A DNA stretch of 64,000 nt from Desulfuromonadales bacterium (lineage in GTDB: Bacteria > Desulfobacterota > Desulfuromonadia > Desulfuromonadales > BM103), in assembly GCA_014860225.1 (NCBI GenBank), contig JACZKE010000006.1, positions 33,870 to 97,869 on the forward strand, read 5' to 3'. The notes beneath the pieces were generated by a model. That model saw only the letters and a program-made list of their open reading frames with translations, made no database searches and was not told where the DNA came from. Of this stretch, positions 8,918 through 18,338 are shown in pieces. Numbering within the stretch: the stretch's first letter is position 1; every line of letters begins with the position of its first letter. The position numbers were made by a program, and so were the translations under genes.

Positions 8918-9406
8918 ATGAATTCAGTGGTTCGTATGGTGGCTCAACTCAATCGCATCCTTATGTGTGGGGCGTGCGTCGTACTGCTTGCCACCATGGT
9001 GATGGCAGTGGTCAACATGATCGGCCGCCCTTTGAAAATGCCCGTTCAGGGCTCGTTTGAATTGATGGGCCTTGGCGGGGCACTGATCGTCGCCCTGACA
9101 CTGGGTTATTCCCAGGAGAGCCGGACCCACATCTCGGTGGACATCCTGTTCAACGCCTTCCCTGCCCGCGTCAAAGCCGTCTTTATTGCGACGGGCGATC
9201 TGCTCAGCTCAGCCTTCTTCGGCATCGCAGCCTGGCAGATGACCCGTTTCGGTTACAAGCTCTACACCAGCGGCGAATATTCCGAATCCCTGGGGATGCC
9301 TGTCTATCCGGTAGTTTTTGCGGTGGCGGCAGGCATGGCGGGACTTGCCCTAACACTGTTGGTCTCGGTGCTGGCTGCAAAGAGAGGCCTGATATGGAGC
9401 CGATAA
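8918..9406 (+). CDS. dctQ: TRAP transporter small permease DctQ
   Basis: A 162-residue membrane protein with four hydrophobic segments, the usual DctQ topology. It is the small subunit that bridges the receptor-loaded substrate and the DctM channel subunit. The family hallmark QGSFELMGLGGALIVALT followed by RTHISVDIL is present. ATG 8918 follows AAGAAAG. The longer open frame from 8867 runs through the intercistronic hairpin and is rejected. The 3' end overlaps dctM by 13 nt, which suggests coupled translation. Confidence 0.9.
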   Translation: MNSVVRMVAQLNRILMCGACVVLLATMVMAVVNMIGRPLKMPVQGSFELMGLGGALIVALTLGYSQESRTHISVDILFNAFPARVKAVFIATGDLLSSAFFGIAAWQMTRFGYKLYTSGEYSESLGMPVYPVVFAVAAGMAGLALTLLVSVLAAKRGLIWSR

Positions 9407-10698
9407 CCATCGGGTTGCTCGGCCTCGCCGCGCTGATGCTCATCCTCTTCTGCACCAATATGCCCGTGGGGTTTGCCATGGCGTTGGTCGGCTTCTGCGG
9501 CTTCGCGGCCGTGGTCAATCCTCAGGCGGCCATGAGTTCGATGACCTCTTCGCTCTGGGAAGTCTTTTCCTCCTACGGCTTAACGGTGATCCCCTTTTTC
9601 ATCTTCATGGGCAACATCTGCTTTAACGCAGGAGTGAGCAACCGGCTCTATAAGTCCGCCTACACCTGGATCGGTCAGATCAGGGGCGGGATCGGTATGG
9701 CAACCGTTCTGGCATGCGCAGGGTTCGCTGCCATCTGCGGATCCAATGCCGCGACGGCGGCCACCATGAGTGCCGTGGCGCTGCCGGAAATGAAAAAGTT
9801 CGGCTACCATCCGTCGCTTGCCACCGGATCGGTTGCCTGCGGCTCGACGCTGGGTGTGATCATACCTCCCAGCGTGGTATTGATCGTCATCGGCCTTTCC
9901 ACTGGCGAGTCCATTTCCAAACTCTTCTTCGCCGCCCTGATTCCCGGACTGCTCTTGACAGTGTTGTTCATCCTGACGATCTGGTTGATCTGCCTGCGCA
10001 GGCCCGAGCTAGGTCCGAAGGGTCCGGCGACGACCTTCAAGGAGAAACTGCGCAGCCTGCCCGGCTCTATCGAAATGTTGATGCTCTTCGCGCTCATCAT
10101 GTCCGGGCTCTTCCTGGGCTGGTTTACCGCCACTGAGGCGGGCGCGGCGGGTGCTTTTTTCTCCATCATCATCAGCGTGGCGGGCAAACATCTGACGTGG
10201 GAAAAGTTTGTCGCCGCACTCATGGACTCGGTCAAAATGAGCTGCATGATCATGATGATCGTCGCTGGCGCTGTGGTCTTCGGGCGGTTTCTCACCGTGA
10301 CCAGACTCCCCTTCGAAGTGGCCGACTGGGTCACTGCGCTCCCCATCCCCAGCGTGGTGGTCCTGCTCCTGATGCTGGTCATCTACGCGGTGGGTGGTGC
10401 TTTGATGGATGCGCTGGGCCTGCTGATGATCACGATTCCGATTTTTTTCCCCGTCGCCCTCCGGCTGGGATATGACCCGCTCTGGTTCGCCGTGGTGATA
10501 ACCATAATCACCTCCATGGGAGCCGTGACTCCTCCCGTGGGCGTCAACACCTACATCGTCGCAGCCATGGCGCCGGGTGTGGAAATCGGCACCGTCTTCA
10601 GGGGGGTGAGCTGGTTTCTCCTCTCCTTCGTCATGTGTGTAGCGCTCTTGATACTGTTCCCCGCCATGGCGACTTGGCTGCCAGCGTTTCTCAGCTGA
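9394..10698 (+). CDS. dctM: TRAP transporter large permease DctM
   Basis: A 434-residue integral membrane protein, the transport-catalysing subunit of the TRAP system, driven by an ion gradient rather than ATP. Typical DctM features are NMPVGFAMALVGF at the N-terminus, GSNAATAATMSAVALPEM, CGSTLGVIIPPSVVLI and VTPPVGVNTYIV (the conserved PP-containing hairpins). It overlaps dctQ. The gene is followed by a 171-nt gap before the aminotransferase, which could carry a separate promoter. The sequence there shows only a GGAG ribosome site before 10870. Confidence 0.93.
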   Translation: MEPITIGLLGLAALMLILFCTNMPVGFAMALVGFCGFAAVVNPQAAMSSMTSSLWEVFSSYGLTVIPFFIFMGNICFNAGVSNRLYKSAYTWIGQIRGGIGMATVLACAGFAAICGSNAATAATMSAVALPEMKKFGYHPSLATGSVACGSTLGVIIPPSVVLIVIGLSTGESISKLFFAALIPGLLLTVLFILTIWLICLRRPELGPKGPATTFKEKLRSLPGSIEMLMLFALIMSGLFLGWFTATEAGAAGAFFSIIISVAGKHLTWEKFVAALMDSVKMSCMIMMIVAGAVVFGRFLTVTRLPFEVADWVTALPIPSVVVLLLMLVIYAVGGALMDALGLLMITIPIFFPVALRLGYDPLWFAVVITIITSMGAVTPPVGVNTYIVAAMAPGVEIGTVFRGVSWFLLSFVMCVALLILFPAMATWLPAFLS

Positions 10699-10869
10699 AG
10701 CTTCACTGCGTGGTCGGAGTCTTTTACCGCAACGGGCATGAAGGCGGCAAGCGTCTGGATGCTCGGGCCAGGTCAGAACAATCAGCAGGATTGCAAACAG
10801 GGATGGTGTTGGTTGGCTGAGAACAGTAAAGGAAGTACCTGTAATCAAGAGCATTGCATGGAGTAACTA

Positions 10870-12054
10870 ATGAGCATAGCCGAAAAGATTCAAAAGAGTA
10901 TCGAGGGTTCTTCCTGGATTCGCAAGATGTTTGAGGAAGGAGCCAACCTCAGCCGGATTCATGGCGCGGAAAATGTCTTCGATTTTACCATCGGCAACCC
11001 GTCTGTCGAACCGCCGGCGGCATTTCGCGAGGAACTGCTCAAGCTCGCCAACCATCCGCAGTCCGGGATGCACCGCTATATGAATAATGCCGGCTACGAG
11101 GAGACCCGTAGCGCCGTTGCCGAGGTCCTCTCCGAGACTTCTCCCGTGGCCGTGGGCCCGGAGCACATCGTCATGACCTGCGGTGCCGGCGGCGGCCTCA
11201 ACGTGGTCTTGAAAACGATCCTCAATCCCGGCGACGAGGTTCTGATCCTCGCGCCTTTCTTTGTCGAATACAAAGTCTATGTCGACAATCATGGCGGCAC
11301 AGCCAAGGTCGTATGGACTGATCGGGAAACCTTTCAGCTCGATCTAGCCGCTATCGAGGCAGCCATCGGCCCCTTGACCCGAAGCATCATCGTCAACTCG
11401 CCGAACAACCCGACGGGGGTGATTTACCCGGACTCCACTATGAAGGCGTTAGGAGAACTGTTACGGCAAAAAGAAAAAGAGTTTGGCCGTACAATTTTCG
11501 TCATATCGGACGAACCCTACGCCCGGATCCGCTACGATGATGAACCGCCCTCTTCAGTGTTTAATTTTGTGACCAATGCGGTAATCGTGACTTCACACTC
11601 GAAAGATCTGGCCCTGCCCGGTGAGCGGATCGGCTACCTGGCTGCCAACCCGGCGATGGATCAGGTCGGGCAGTTCATGGCAGGAGCCGTTTACTGCAAT
11701 CGGGTGCTCGGGTTTTGCAATGCTCCCGCCATGGCGCAAAGACTGGTGACGAACCTGCAACGGCAAAGCGTCAATGTCGAGGAGTATCGCGCCAAACGCG
11801 ATACCCTTTACGAACACTTGACCGTTTTCGGCTTCCGCATGGTTAAACCCGGAGGGGCTTTCTACCTGTTCCCCAAGTCTCCCATTGAAGACGATGTTGC
11901 CTTTGTTCGCATGGCGCAGAAGTACAACCTGCTGCTGGTCCCAGGTTCCGGTTTCGGTGCCCCGGGTTACTTCCGAATTGCCTACTGCATCGATGCGGGA
12001 ATTATCCGCCGCAGTCTGCCGGCCTGGGAAAAACTCGCCAAAGAGGTCTTTTGA
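10870..12054 (+). CDS. Class I/II pyridoxal-phosphate aminotransferase
   Basis: A 394-residue fold-type I aminotransferase. Visible motifs are FTIGNPSVEPP, NSPNNPTGV (Asn that contacts PLP), SDEPYARIRY (Asp/Tyr), SHSKDLALPGERIGY with PLP lysine Lys245 and YFRIAYC with the substrate-carboxylate arginine. The sequence alone does not fix the amino donor. Its place between the TRAP system and indolepyruvate:ferredoxin oxidoreductase argues for conversion of aromatic amino acids to aryl-pyruvates. An alanine or aspartate aminotransferase role remains possible. Confidence 0.85.
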   Translation: MSIAEKIQKSIEGSSWIRKMFEEGANLSRIHGAENVFDFTIGNPSVEPPAAFREELLKLANHPQSGMHRYMNNAGYEETRSAVAEVLSETSPVAVGPEHIVMTCGAGGGLNVVLKTILNPGDEVLILAPFFVEYKVYVDNHGGTAKVVWTDRETFQLDLAAIEAAIGPLTRSIIVNSPNNPTGVIYPDSTMKALGELLRQKEKEFGRTIFVISDEPYARIRYDDEPPSSVFNFVTNAVIVTSHSKDLALPGERIGYLAANPAMDQVGQFMAGAVYCNRVLGFCNAPAMAQRLVTNLQRQSVNVEEYRAKRDTLYEHLTVFGFRMVKPGGAFYLFPKSPIEDDVAFVRMAQKYNLLLVPGSGFGAPGYFRIAYCIDAGIIRRSLPAWEKLAKEVF

Positions 12055-12131
12055 CCCGCACCATAGGATCTCGTACGCTTCAAGCCTCTTCCGGTTTGTA
12101 ACGCTGAAATATAATAAGGAGTAATAAGGAT

Positions 12132-14657
12132 ATGTCCAAGTTCGAACAGATGGTTGATGCTCCAGCGGGCAGCAAATTTGTCCTGCAGGGAAACCAAGCT
12201 TTCGCTCTGGGTGTCATGCATGCCGGATACCACAGCGCAGATGGATATCCGGGAACGCCCAGCACGGAGATCATAGACAAGTCGCTGGCCAAAGTTCAGG
12301 ATCGGATCAACGTTGGCTGGTCAGTTAATGAAGCTGTTTCAGTTGCGGTTGGGGTCGGCCGCGCTATTGCAGGAGATGACACCCTGGTCACGATGAAGAC
12401 ACCAGGAGCCCTGCAAGCAGGCGATACGATAACCACGGCAGCCTTCTACCATGCACCTGCCGGCGCGCTGGTACTGCTGGTCGCCTCTGATTACGCTCCT
12501 TCGAGCACCCAGCACGTCATCGATTTGAAATATTTATTCGCCTCATCCAGAATTCCGGTGCTTGAACCGAGGAATCACCAGGAGATGTATGAGTTGCCGA
12601 GGCATGCCGCCGATATCAGCAGGAAATTCAACACTCCCGTCGTCATTCTGGCCAACGGAATCCTCTGTCACTCGGAGGCCCTGATCGAAACCGGTGAGAG
12701 CCGCAAGGTCGGAAGACGAGACGTTTCTAAAGATCTGAAAAACTGGATGGGCATGCCCTATCTGGCAAGACTGGGTTACAACAAGGCGACCACCGAGAGA
12801 ATTCCCCAGCTTAGCCAATGGCTGGAATCCTCTACGCTGGTGACAGAGACCGAAGGGACCGAAGACTGGTCGATCATTGCCGGCGGTGAAAGCAACATTA
12901 TCGTCGCCGAGGCCCTGAAGACTCTTGGCTGCAAGCCTGCGATCCTTTCCCTGGCAGCACTCTATCCGATCCCGGAAACGAGAATCACGGAATTTTGTGC
13001 AAAATCGAAAGGCAAGGTCCTGGTTTTCGAAGATGGCGACAAGTTTTTGGAGGAAAAGATCAGACTCCTCGGCATGGATGTGGTCAGTAAAGGCAAGTTC
13101 AGTACAATCACCGAGTGGACCCCTGAATCAGTGATCGATCACATAATTAAACATGTCGAAAGTGTCAACTTCGTCCAACCGGAAAGCAGGAAGCTGGAAT
13201 TACCGCCAGTCATCAGGCCTCCGTCTATCTGCCCCGGTTGTCCCTACCGTGCCTTGGGACTGACTGTTGACAAGTTAAGAAAGCAGGGCAAGATATTTTC
13301 CAGCTTCGGTGACATCGGCTGTTCTACTCTCTTGTATTTCCTCAATGCCATTGACACCTGCCTGTGCATGGGCGCCTCCGACGCCATGAGACAGGGCTTT
13401 GTCCTATCGCGGCCGGAGTACGCCTCGAAAACGCTCTCCGTGGTCGGCGATTCATGCGAGTGCCACTCCGGACTCGATGCAACCAGAAATTCCGTCTTCA
13501 GAAATGTCCCTGGCGTAAAGATTGTTCTGGATAACTGCATCACCGCGATGACCGGCGGGCAGCCTGCTCCCAGCTCTTCCTCAAATCTAGCTGGAATACC
13601 AAACAAGTTCAGTCTCAGGAAAGCCCTGGAAGCCGAACAGGCAAGGGTGGTCGTCGTTGATTCTTATGACATTGCCGCTGTTGAAAAAGCCCTAGTCGAG
13701 GCCCTGGAACGGGCGAAAACGGGTGAGTTCTCAGTCCTGCTTCTCGAGGGCGCCTGCATCAACGAGGTTGCAAGCAAGCAGAAAGTCCCGGATCTGACGG
13801 TCAATGGCGACCTCTGCAAGCAATGCGGCAAGTGCAACATGTGCCCCGGCATTGAGCTTGACGAAGAAAGAAATCCGCATTTTACCAGTCTTTGCTCAAA
13901 CTGTGCAGGAGGCATGCAGGTCTGCATGCAACTGTGCTCCTTCGGTGCGATAGAGGGGATAAGCGAATCGGGTGCCCTGCACGCAGCAGATCTCCAGGGT
14001 GTTCTTCAGCACAGACAAGAGTCAAAAAAAGTGAAAATGGACCGTTGCAGCCTGCCCGAATCGCTGAGGCTTGCCATCAGGGGCATCGGCGGTCAGGGAA
14101 ACCTGTTCTTTGGCAAAATCCTGGCAGACATGATGTTGAACACGCCTTACGCGGAGACGCATATCGTCAAAGGGGACACGCATGGCATGGCGCAGCTCGG
14201 CGGCCCGGTGATTTCAACCTTCAGCTGCGGTGATGTCCATTCACCGGTCCTGGCCCCAGGTTCCGCAGATGTCCTTGTCGTCATGGAGATGAGCGAGGTG
14301 CTCAGACCCGGTTTCTTGGAGCTGTTGAAGCCTGGCGGGACGATCATCTTCAATACGTTCCGGGCTCTGCCGCCGAATATCAAAAAAGAGAATTATCCGC
14401 AGCTTGCGGATGTCAATAGGACCCTGGATGGATACAAGGTCATAACCATCGATGCAAACAAGGTGGCTTACGATTTAAACGACAAGACCGGAAAGACAGC
14501 CAACGTCGTTGTTCTCGGTCTGCTTTCGACGGTTGCACCCTTCAACCAGGTCCCCGAAGAGATCTGGCTGAATTCTTTGATGAGCCATTCTCCGAACGAT
14601 AACGTCAAGTCGGCAAATTACATTGCCTTTAAGGGGGGAGCCAGCCATGATCAATAA
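12132..14657 (+). CDS. iorAB: Indolepyruvate:ferredoxin oxidoreductase, fused alpha-beta chain
   Basis: An 841-residue single chain that joins two subunits usually encoded separately. Residues about 1-560 are IorA-like: a pyrimidine-binding pyruvate:ferredoxin oxidoreductase domain (GYPGTPSTEI), a middle domain and a thiamine diphosphate domain with GDSCECHSGLD and LDNCITAMTGGQ. From Cys562 a cysteine-rich part (CKQCGKCNMCPG, then CSNCAGGMQVCMQLCSFGAI) should hold two [4Fe-4S] clusters. Residues about 645-841 are IorB/gamma-like, starting RLAIRGIGGQGNLFFGKIL. The enzyme oxidises aryl-pyruvates with CoA to aryl-acetyl-CoA, CO2 and reduced ferredoxin in the cytoplasm. It overlaps the ADP-forming acyl-CoA synthetase by 11 nt, the next step of the pathway. 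Confidence 0.92.
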   Translation: MSKFEQMVDAPAGSKFVLQGNQAFALGVMHAGYHSADGYPGTPSTEIIDKSLAKVQDRINVGWSVNEAVSVAVGVGRAIAGDDTLVTMKTPGALQAGDTITTAAFYHAPAGALVLLVASDYAPSSTQHVIDLKYLFASSRIPVLEPRNHQEMYELPRHAADISRKFNTPVVILANGILCHSEALIETGESRKVGRRDVSKDLKNWMGMPYLARLGYNKATTERIPQLSQWLESSTLVTETEGTEDWSIIAGGESNIIVAEALKTLGCKPAILSLAALYPIPETRITEFCAKSKGKVLVFEDGDKFLEEKIRLLGMDVVSKGKFSTITEWTPESVIDHIIKHVESVNFVQPESRKLELPPVIRPPSICPGCPYRALGLTVDKLRKQGKIFSSFGDIGCSTLLYFLNAIDTCLCMGASDAMRQGFVLSRPEYASKTLSVVGDSCECHSGLDATRNSVFRNVPGVKIVLDNCITAMTGGQPAPSSSSNLAGIPNKFSLRKALEAEQARVVVVDSYDIAAVEKALVEALERAKTGEFSVLLLEGACINEVASKQKVPDLTVNGDLCKQCGKCNMCPGIELDEERNPHFTSLCSNCAGGMQVCMQLCSFGAIEGISESGALHAADLQGVLQHRQESKKVKMDRCSLPESLRLAIRGIGGQGNLFFGKILADMMLNTPYAETHIVKGDTHGMAQLGGPVISTFSCGDVHSPVLAPGSADVLVVMEMSEVLRPGFLELLKPGGTIIFNTFRALPPNIKKENYPQLADVNRTLDGYKVITIDANKVAYDLNDKTGKTANVVVLGLLSTVAPFNQVPEEIWLNSLMSHSPNDNVKSANYIAFKGGASHDQ

Positions 14658-16800
14658 ACAACTGATCGATCCAGACTCTATCGTTGTTGTCGGCGGCTCA
14701 AACGACAAGTCAAAGATCGGCGGGGCGCTCATCAAGAACCTGACCGAGCATAACTTCAAGGGTACGATTTACGCGGTCAACCCGAAAGAGACAGAAGTTC
14801 AGGGCTTCAGGTGTTTTCAATCCGCAGAGCAGGTGCCTGATGTCGAGATGGCAATCATCTGTGTTGCTGCCAGCTATGTGAAGGCCACTGTCGAAGAGCT
14901 TGCAAATCACAAAAACTGCAAAGCCTTCATCATCCTTTCTGCAGGGTTTGCCGAAATGGGTGAAGAAGGTCATAAGCTCCAGGACGAGATCCTTGCCGTC
15001 ATCGACAAGAACGCTGGTGCCCTGATCGGACCAAACTGTATTGGCGTGCTTACCCAGAGCTATGCCGGCATCTTTGCCGGACCTATCCCCAAACTAGACC
15101 CGCAAGGCTGCGACTTTGTCTGTGCTTCCGGAGCGACCGCCGCATGGATTGTCGAAAAAGGGATGTTGATGGGTCTTTCATTCTCGAGCATATTCACCGT
15201 CGGCAATTCCGCCCAGATCGGTGTTGAGGATGTCGTCCAATACTGGGACGAAACCTTCGACCCGCAGACAAGTTCAAAAATCAAGCTCTTCTACATCGAA
15301 AGCGTCAGCCAACCCCAGAAGCTGCTCAAGCACGCCTCTTCCCTGATCAGTAAGGGGTGCAGGATCGCTGCCATTAAATCAGGCAGTTCCGAGGCAGGAA
15401 GCCGTGCTGTGACGTCACACACCGGCGCCCTGGCAAGTCCCGACAGAGCGGTGGATGCACTGTTTAGAAAAGCCGGCATCGTAAGATGCCATGGCAAGGA
15501 AGATCTTGTGACATCGGCTGCGGTATTCTGCCAGCCTGAACTCAAGGGTAAAAGAATCGCAATAATAACCCAGGCCGGCGGCCCCGGGGTGATGCTGACC
15601 GATGCCCTCGAAGCCGGCGGGCTGCAGGTTCCTCCTCTGGAAGGGCCTGATTCCGAAGCGTTGCTTGCCAAGCTCTTCCCAGGATCAAGCGTCGCCAATC
15701 CCATCGATTTCCTGGCAACAGGAACGCCTGCGCACGTGGCTCATACCATCGATGCTGTGAATGACAAGTTCGACAACATTGACGGCATGGCGGTGATCTT
15801 CGGGTCTACCGGGCTGACCGACATTAGCGAAGCGTTGACCGTGATTTCTGAAAAAACCCTGACGTCGAAGAAGCCTGTCTACACGATCTTGCCCTCGGTG
15901 GTTACCGGAAAGAGGGAGGCGGATGACTTCCAGGCGCTGGGGAATGTTTCTTTCTCCGACGAAGTGCTTTTCGCGAGAGCCCTTGCGGCCGTTGCAAAAA
16001 CCCCGCAACCCGCTGAACAGGTTGCCCTACCCGGGATTGATCTTGCTGCCATCAGAAGCATCATTGAAAGCTGCGAGGACGGCTACCTTGCTCCGGAAAA
16101 GGTGCAGGCGCTGCTCGATGCGGCAGGAATCGACCGAGCTGGGGAAGCAGTGGTTGCCAGCAAAGCAGACGCTGTGAAGAAAGCCGTAGAACTTGGTTTC
16201 CCGGTTGTGATGAAGGTCGTGGGCCCAGTACACAAGTCCGACGTCGGCGGTGTTGTTCTCAACATCAAGAATACGGCAACCGTGGCAGACGAGTTCGAAA
16301 GAATGATCAAGATCGCTGATACGACGGCGATTCTTATTCAACCGATGCTTTCCGGCACCGAACTTTTCGTCGGTGCCAAACACGAAGAAAACTTCGGGCA
16401 CATGATTCTTTGCGGTCTTGGCGGCGTTTTCATTGAAATTTTACACGACACGGCCGCAGAACTCTCCCCAGTAAGTACAAGCTTGGCTGCCGAGATGATA
16501 CAGTCCCTTAAATCATATAAGATCATTCAGGGGGCAAGGGGCCAGAAAGGGGTCGACGAACAAAAATTTGCCGAAGCCATCTCAAGGCTTTCCGCGCTTT
16601 GCCAGGCCGCTCCTGAAATCAAAGAACTCGACCTTAACCCCTTGCTCGGAAGCATGGCCAGGGTCGTCGCGGTGGATTCAAGAATAAGAATCGAGCAAGA
16701 CAAAGTGCAGCAGGTAAGCCGGGTCAACGGCAAAAGCACAAAGGTTGCAATGGAAACAACGACTCACTGTGCCAACGGGGCATTGTCTAGCGTGGCCTAA
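14647..16800 (+). CDS. ADP-forming acyl-CoA synthetase, fused alpha-beta
   Basis: A 717-residue NDP-forming acyl-CoA synthetase that converts acyl-CoA, ADP and phosphate to free acid, CoA and ATP. Order of domains: CoA-binding Rossmann (VVVGGSNDKSKIGGALIKNL), succinyl-CoA ligase-like flavodoxin domain with the phosphorylated histidine in TSHTGALAS (His258), a second flavodoxin-like domain, then an ATP-grasp domain from about residue 480 (FPVVMKVVGPVHKSDVGGVV and ELDLNPLL). ATG 14647 overlaps the iorAB stop and follows AAGGGGGGAG. With iorAB it forms a substrate-level phosphorylation module, as known from amino acid fermenting archaea. Arylacetyl-CoA as substrate is inferred from context. Confidence 0.9.
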   Translation: MINKQLIDPDSIVVVGGSNDKSKIGGALIKNLTEHNFKGTIYAVNPKETEVQGFRCFQSAEQVPDVEMAIICVAASYVKATVEELANHKNCKAFIILSAGFAEMGEEGHKLQDEILAVIDKNAGALIGPNCIGVLTQSYAGIFAGPIPKLDPQGCDFVCASGATAAWIVEKGMLMGLSFSSIFTVGNSAQIGVEDVVQYWDETFDPQTSSKIKLFYIESVSQPQKLLKHASSLISKGCRIAAIKSGSSEAGSRAVTSHTGALASPDRAVDALFRKAGIVRCHGKEDLVTSAAVFCQPELKGKRIAIITQAGGPGVMLTDALEAGGLQVPPLEGPDSEALLAKLFPGSSVANPIDFLATGTPAHVAHTIDAVNDKFDNIDGMAVIFGSTGLTDISEALTVISEKTLTSKKPVYTILPSVVTGKREADDFQALGNVSFSDEVLFARALAAVAKTPQPAEQVALPGIDLAAIRSIIESCEDGYLAPEKVQALLDAAGIDRAGEAVVASKADAVKKAVELGFPVVMKVVGPVHKSDVGGVVLNIKNTATVADEFERMIKIADTTAILIQPMLSGTELFVGAKHEENFGHMILCGLGGVFIEILHDTAAELSPVSTSLAAEMIQSLKSYKIIQGARGQKGVDEQKFAEAISRLSALCQAAPEIKELDLNPLLGSMARVVAVDSRIRIEQDKVQQVSRVNGKSTKVAMETTTHCANGALSSVA

Positions 16801-16831
16801 ACGTACGGTTTTTCTTCCAGGAGAGAGTTCA

Positions 16832-17209
16832 ATGAAAAAAATCATCAGCACCACAAACGCTCCCAAAGCGATCGGCCCCTATTCGCAGGCGGTAAAAACC
16901 GGCAACCTTGTCTTTGTGTCCGGCCAATTGCCCCTGGTTCCGGAAACTATGACCTTTGTTGCCGGAGGTATCAAGGAGCAGACCCGGCAAGCCCTCACAA
17001 ATGCCAAGGCCATCCTTGAAAGTGCTGGCACTGATTTAGAGGGCGTCGTCAAGACCACTGTCCTGCTCAAAGATATCGGTGACTTCGCCGCCATGAACGA
17101 GATTTATGGGGAGTTTTTCGAGGCGGACTGTCCAGCCCGGGCCGCCTACCAGGTTGTCAATCTGCCGCTGGGCGCTCTTGTGGAAATTGAACTTATTGCG
17201 GCAGGATAG
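16832..17209 (+). CDS. ridA: RidA family reactive enamine/imine deaminase
   Basis: A 125-residue RidA (YjgF/YER057c) protein that hydrolyses 2-aminoacrylate and related imines released by PLP enzymes, protecting other PLP enzymes from damage. Active-site features are GPYSQAV, FVSGQLPL, CPARAAYQVVNLP with Arg103 and VEIELIA with Glu118/Glu120. ATG 16832 follows GGAGAGAG, 31 nt after the acyl-CoA synthetase. Its place at the end of an operon that begins with tryptophanase, an aminoacrylate-producing lyase, is functionally sensible. Confidence 0.93.
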   Translation: MKKIISTTNAPKAIGPYSQAVKTGNLVFVSGQLPLVPETMTFVAGGIKEQTRQALTNAKAILESAGTDLEGVVKTTVLLKDIGDFAAMNEIYGEFFEADCPARAAYQVVNLPLGALVEIELIAAG

Positions 17210-17225
17210 CAAACAGAGCACGACC

Positions 17226-17501
17226 ATGAACTGGAAGGTCTATATCATCCTCTGCTCGGATGGCTCTCTCTATACCGGCATTACCACCGATGTTGAGCGA
17301 CGATTTGCCCAGCATCTTGCCGGTACAGGGGCCAGGTATTTTCGCGGCCACACAGCGCACCGGCTTGTTTTCCTGGAGGCTGGCCACGATCGCGCCAGCG
17401 CCAGCCGACGCGAAGCGGCGATCAAGAAGTTGCGACCGATTGACAAGCATCTGTTGATAACATCGCCGGACAACCAGCTCGGCGACCTCGGTGCTCAGTA
17501 A
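17226..17501 (+). CDS. GIY-YIG domain protein (UPF0213 type)
   Basis: A 91-residue protein made of one GIY-YIG nuclease domain: VYIILCSDGSLYTGIT contains the YxI and YTGIT motifs, followed by RRFAQHLAG, GARYFRGH and a late glutamate in REAAIKK. Stand-alone members of this family are small and their in vivo role is not established. It follows ridA by 16 nt and may be co-transcribed. Its 3' end overlaps the convergent AsmA-like gene by 7 nt. Confidence 0.85.
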   Translation: MNWKVYIILCSDGSLYTGITTDVERRFAQHLAGTGARYFRGHTAHRLVFLEAGHDRASASRREAAIKKLRPIDKHLLITSPDNQLGDLGAQ

Positions 17502-18265
17502 CTGAAGACGCCTTTGAGCTGATCCCCAACCTGCTCGCCGAGCTGTTTCTTCTCGGTTTCCAACCGCTGGTTGACTTCGCCTTCGAGTTTCATCTTGTAC
17601 TGATCAAACCCTTGCTTTTTGACCTCGGCCATGGCCCGGTCCGTTAGCTCTTGAAGCACCTGCTCGGCTATTTGTGTTGGCGTAGCCCCGGTTTCGCCGC
17701 CGAGATTGTTCAGCTCGATTTCCGGCAGCTTCAGATCGTAATCCTTGTTCAACTGCACCAGCCTGGCGTGGATGTTGCCTGCGGTGAACAGCAACTTGCG
17801 GATGATCAGCTTCGGTTCCGCCCCGCCAGTTTTAACGGCAGAGGAGGGTGGCGATGTTGCAGAAGTCCCGATCGAAAGATTTCGCTTGAGCTCAGCCAGA
17901 TTGTTCTTGCCAATCTCGTTCAATTCGAAAAAAACTTCTGGAGCCTGTACAGTGATTTGCTCGATGATGGTCACCTCTTCCGAAAGCGACCTGAGATCAA
18001 TCCGGATCGCAATTTCACCAAGTGAAAAAGCCTGCGGTGCAGCGAAATCCGGCGGATTACCGACTGCAACATTGTGAATCACTCCAGAGCCGTCTTTCAG
18101 GCCGATCTGTACGCTGCCCACCCGCACTGCCGTCTGCGTTGCTTGCGACCCGTAGGTTTCGATCGCCGTTTTGACAATGCCATCAAGATTGGACAACAAG
18201 TAGTAGATTGCGAATCCTATAGTGAGCACCAGCACCAGAACCGCTCCCAGAGCCATCTTTTTCAT
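17495..18265 (-). CDS. Membrane-anchored AsmA-like periplasmic protein
   Basis: A 256-residue protein with one N-terminal transmembrane anchor (residues about 5-25), followed by VKTAIETYGSQATQTAVRVG and repeated beta-strand-like segments (FSLGEIAIRIDLRSL, LIIRKLLFTAGNI). These resemble the AsmA/DUF748 group linked to outer-membrane lipid or polymer handling. The C-terminal 60 residues are lysine- and glutamate-rich and probably helical or coiled coil. The start is preceded by AAGAGGTACAC. Function is not assigned. It follows the HNH and CPA2 genes on the same strand. Confidence 0.6.
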   Translation of the reverse strand: MKKMALGAVLVLVLTIGFAIYYLLSNLDGIVKTAIETYGSQATQTAVRVGSVQIGLKDGSGVIHNVAVGNPPDFAAPQAFSLGEIAIRIDLRSLSEEVTIIEQITVQAPEVFFELNEIGKNNLAELKRNLSIGTSATSPPSSAVKTGGAEPKLIIRKLLFTAGNIHARLVQLNKDYDLKLPEIELNNLGGETGATPTQIAEQVLQELTDRAMAEVKKQGFDQYKMKLEGEVNQRLETEKKQLGEQVGDQLKGVFSY

Positions 18266-18338
18266 TGTGTACCTCTTGCATTTTTATGAGTGACTGCGAC
18301 TTCCTCTCAAAGCACCATTCCGTTCCAGAGTTACAGCA

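Noticed and set aside
10009..10854. 281-codon minus-strand frame inside dctM
   Set aside because: Antisense to a strongly supported permease gene. Its His/Asp-rich composition is typical of a shadow of hydrophobic codons.
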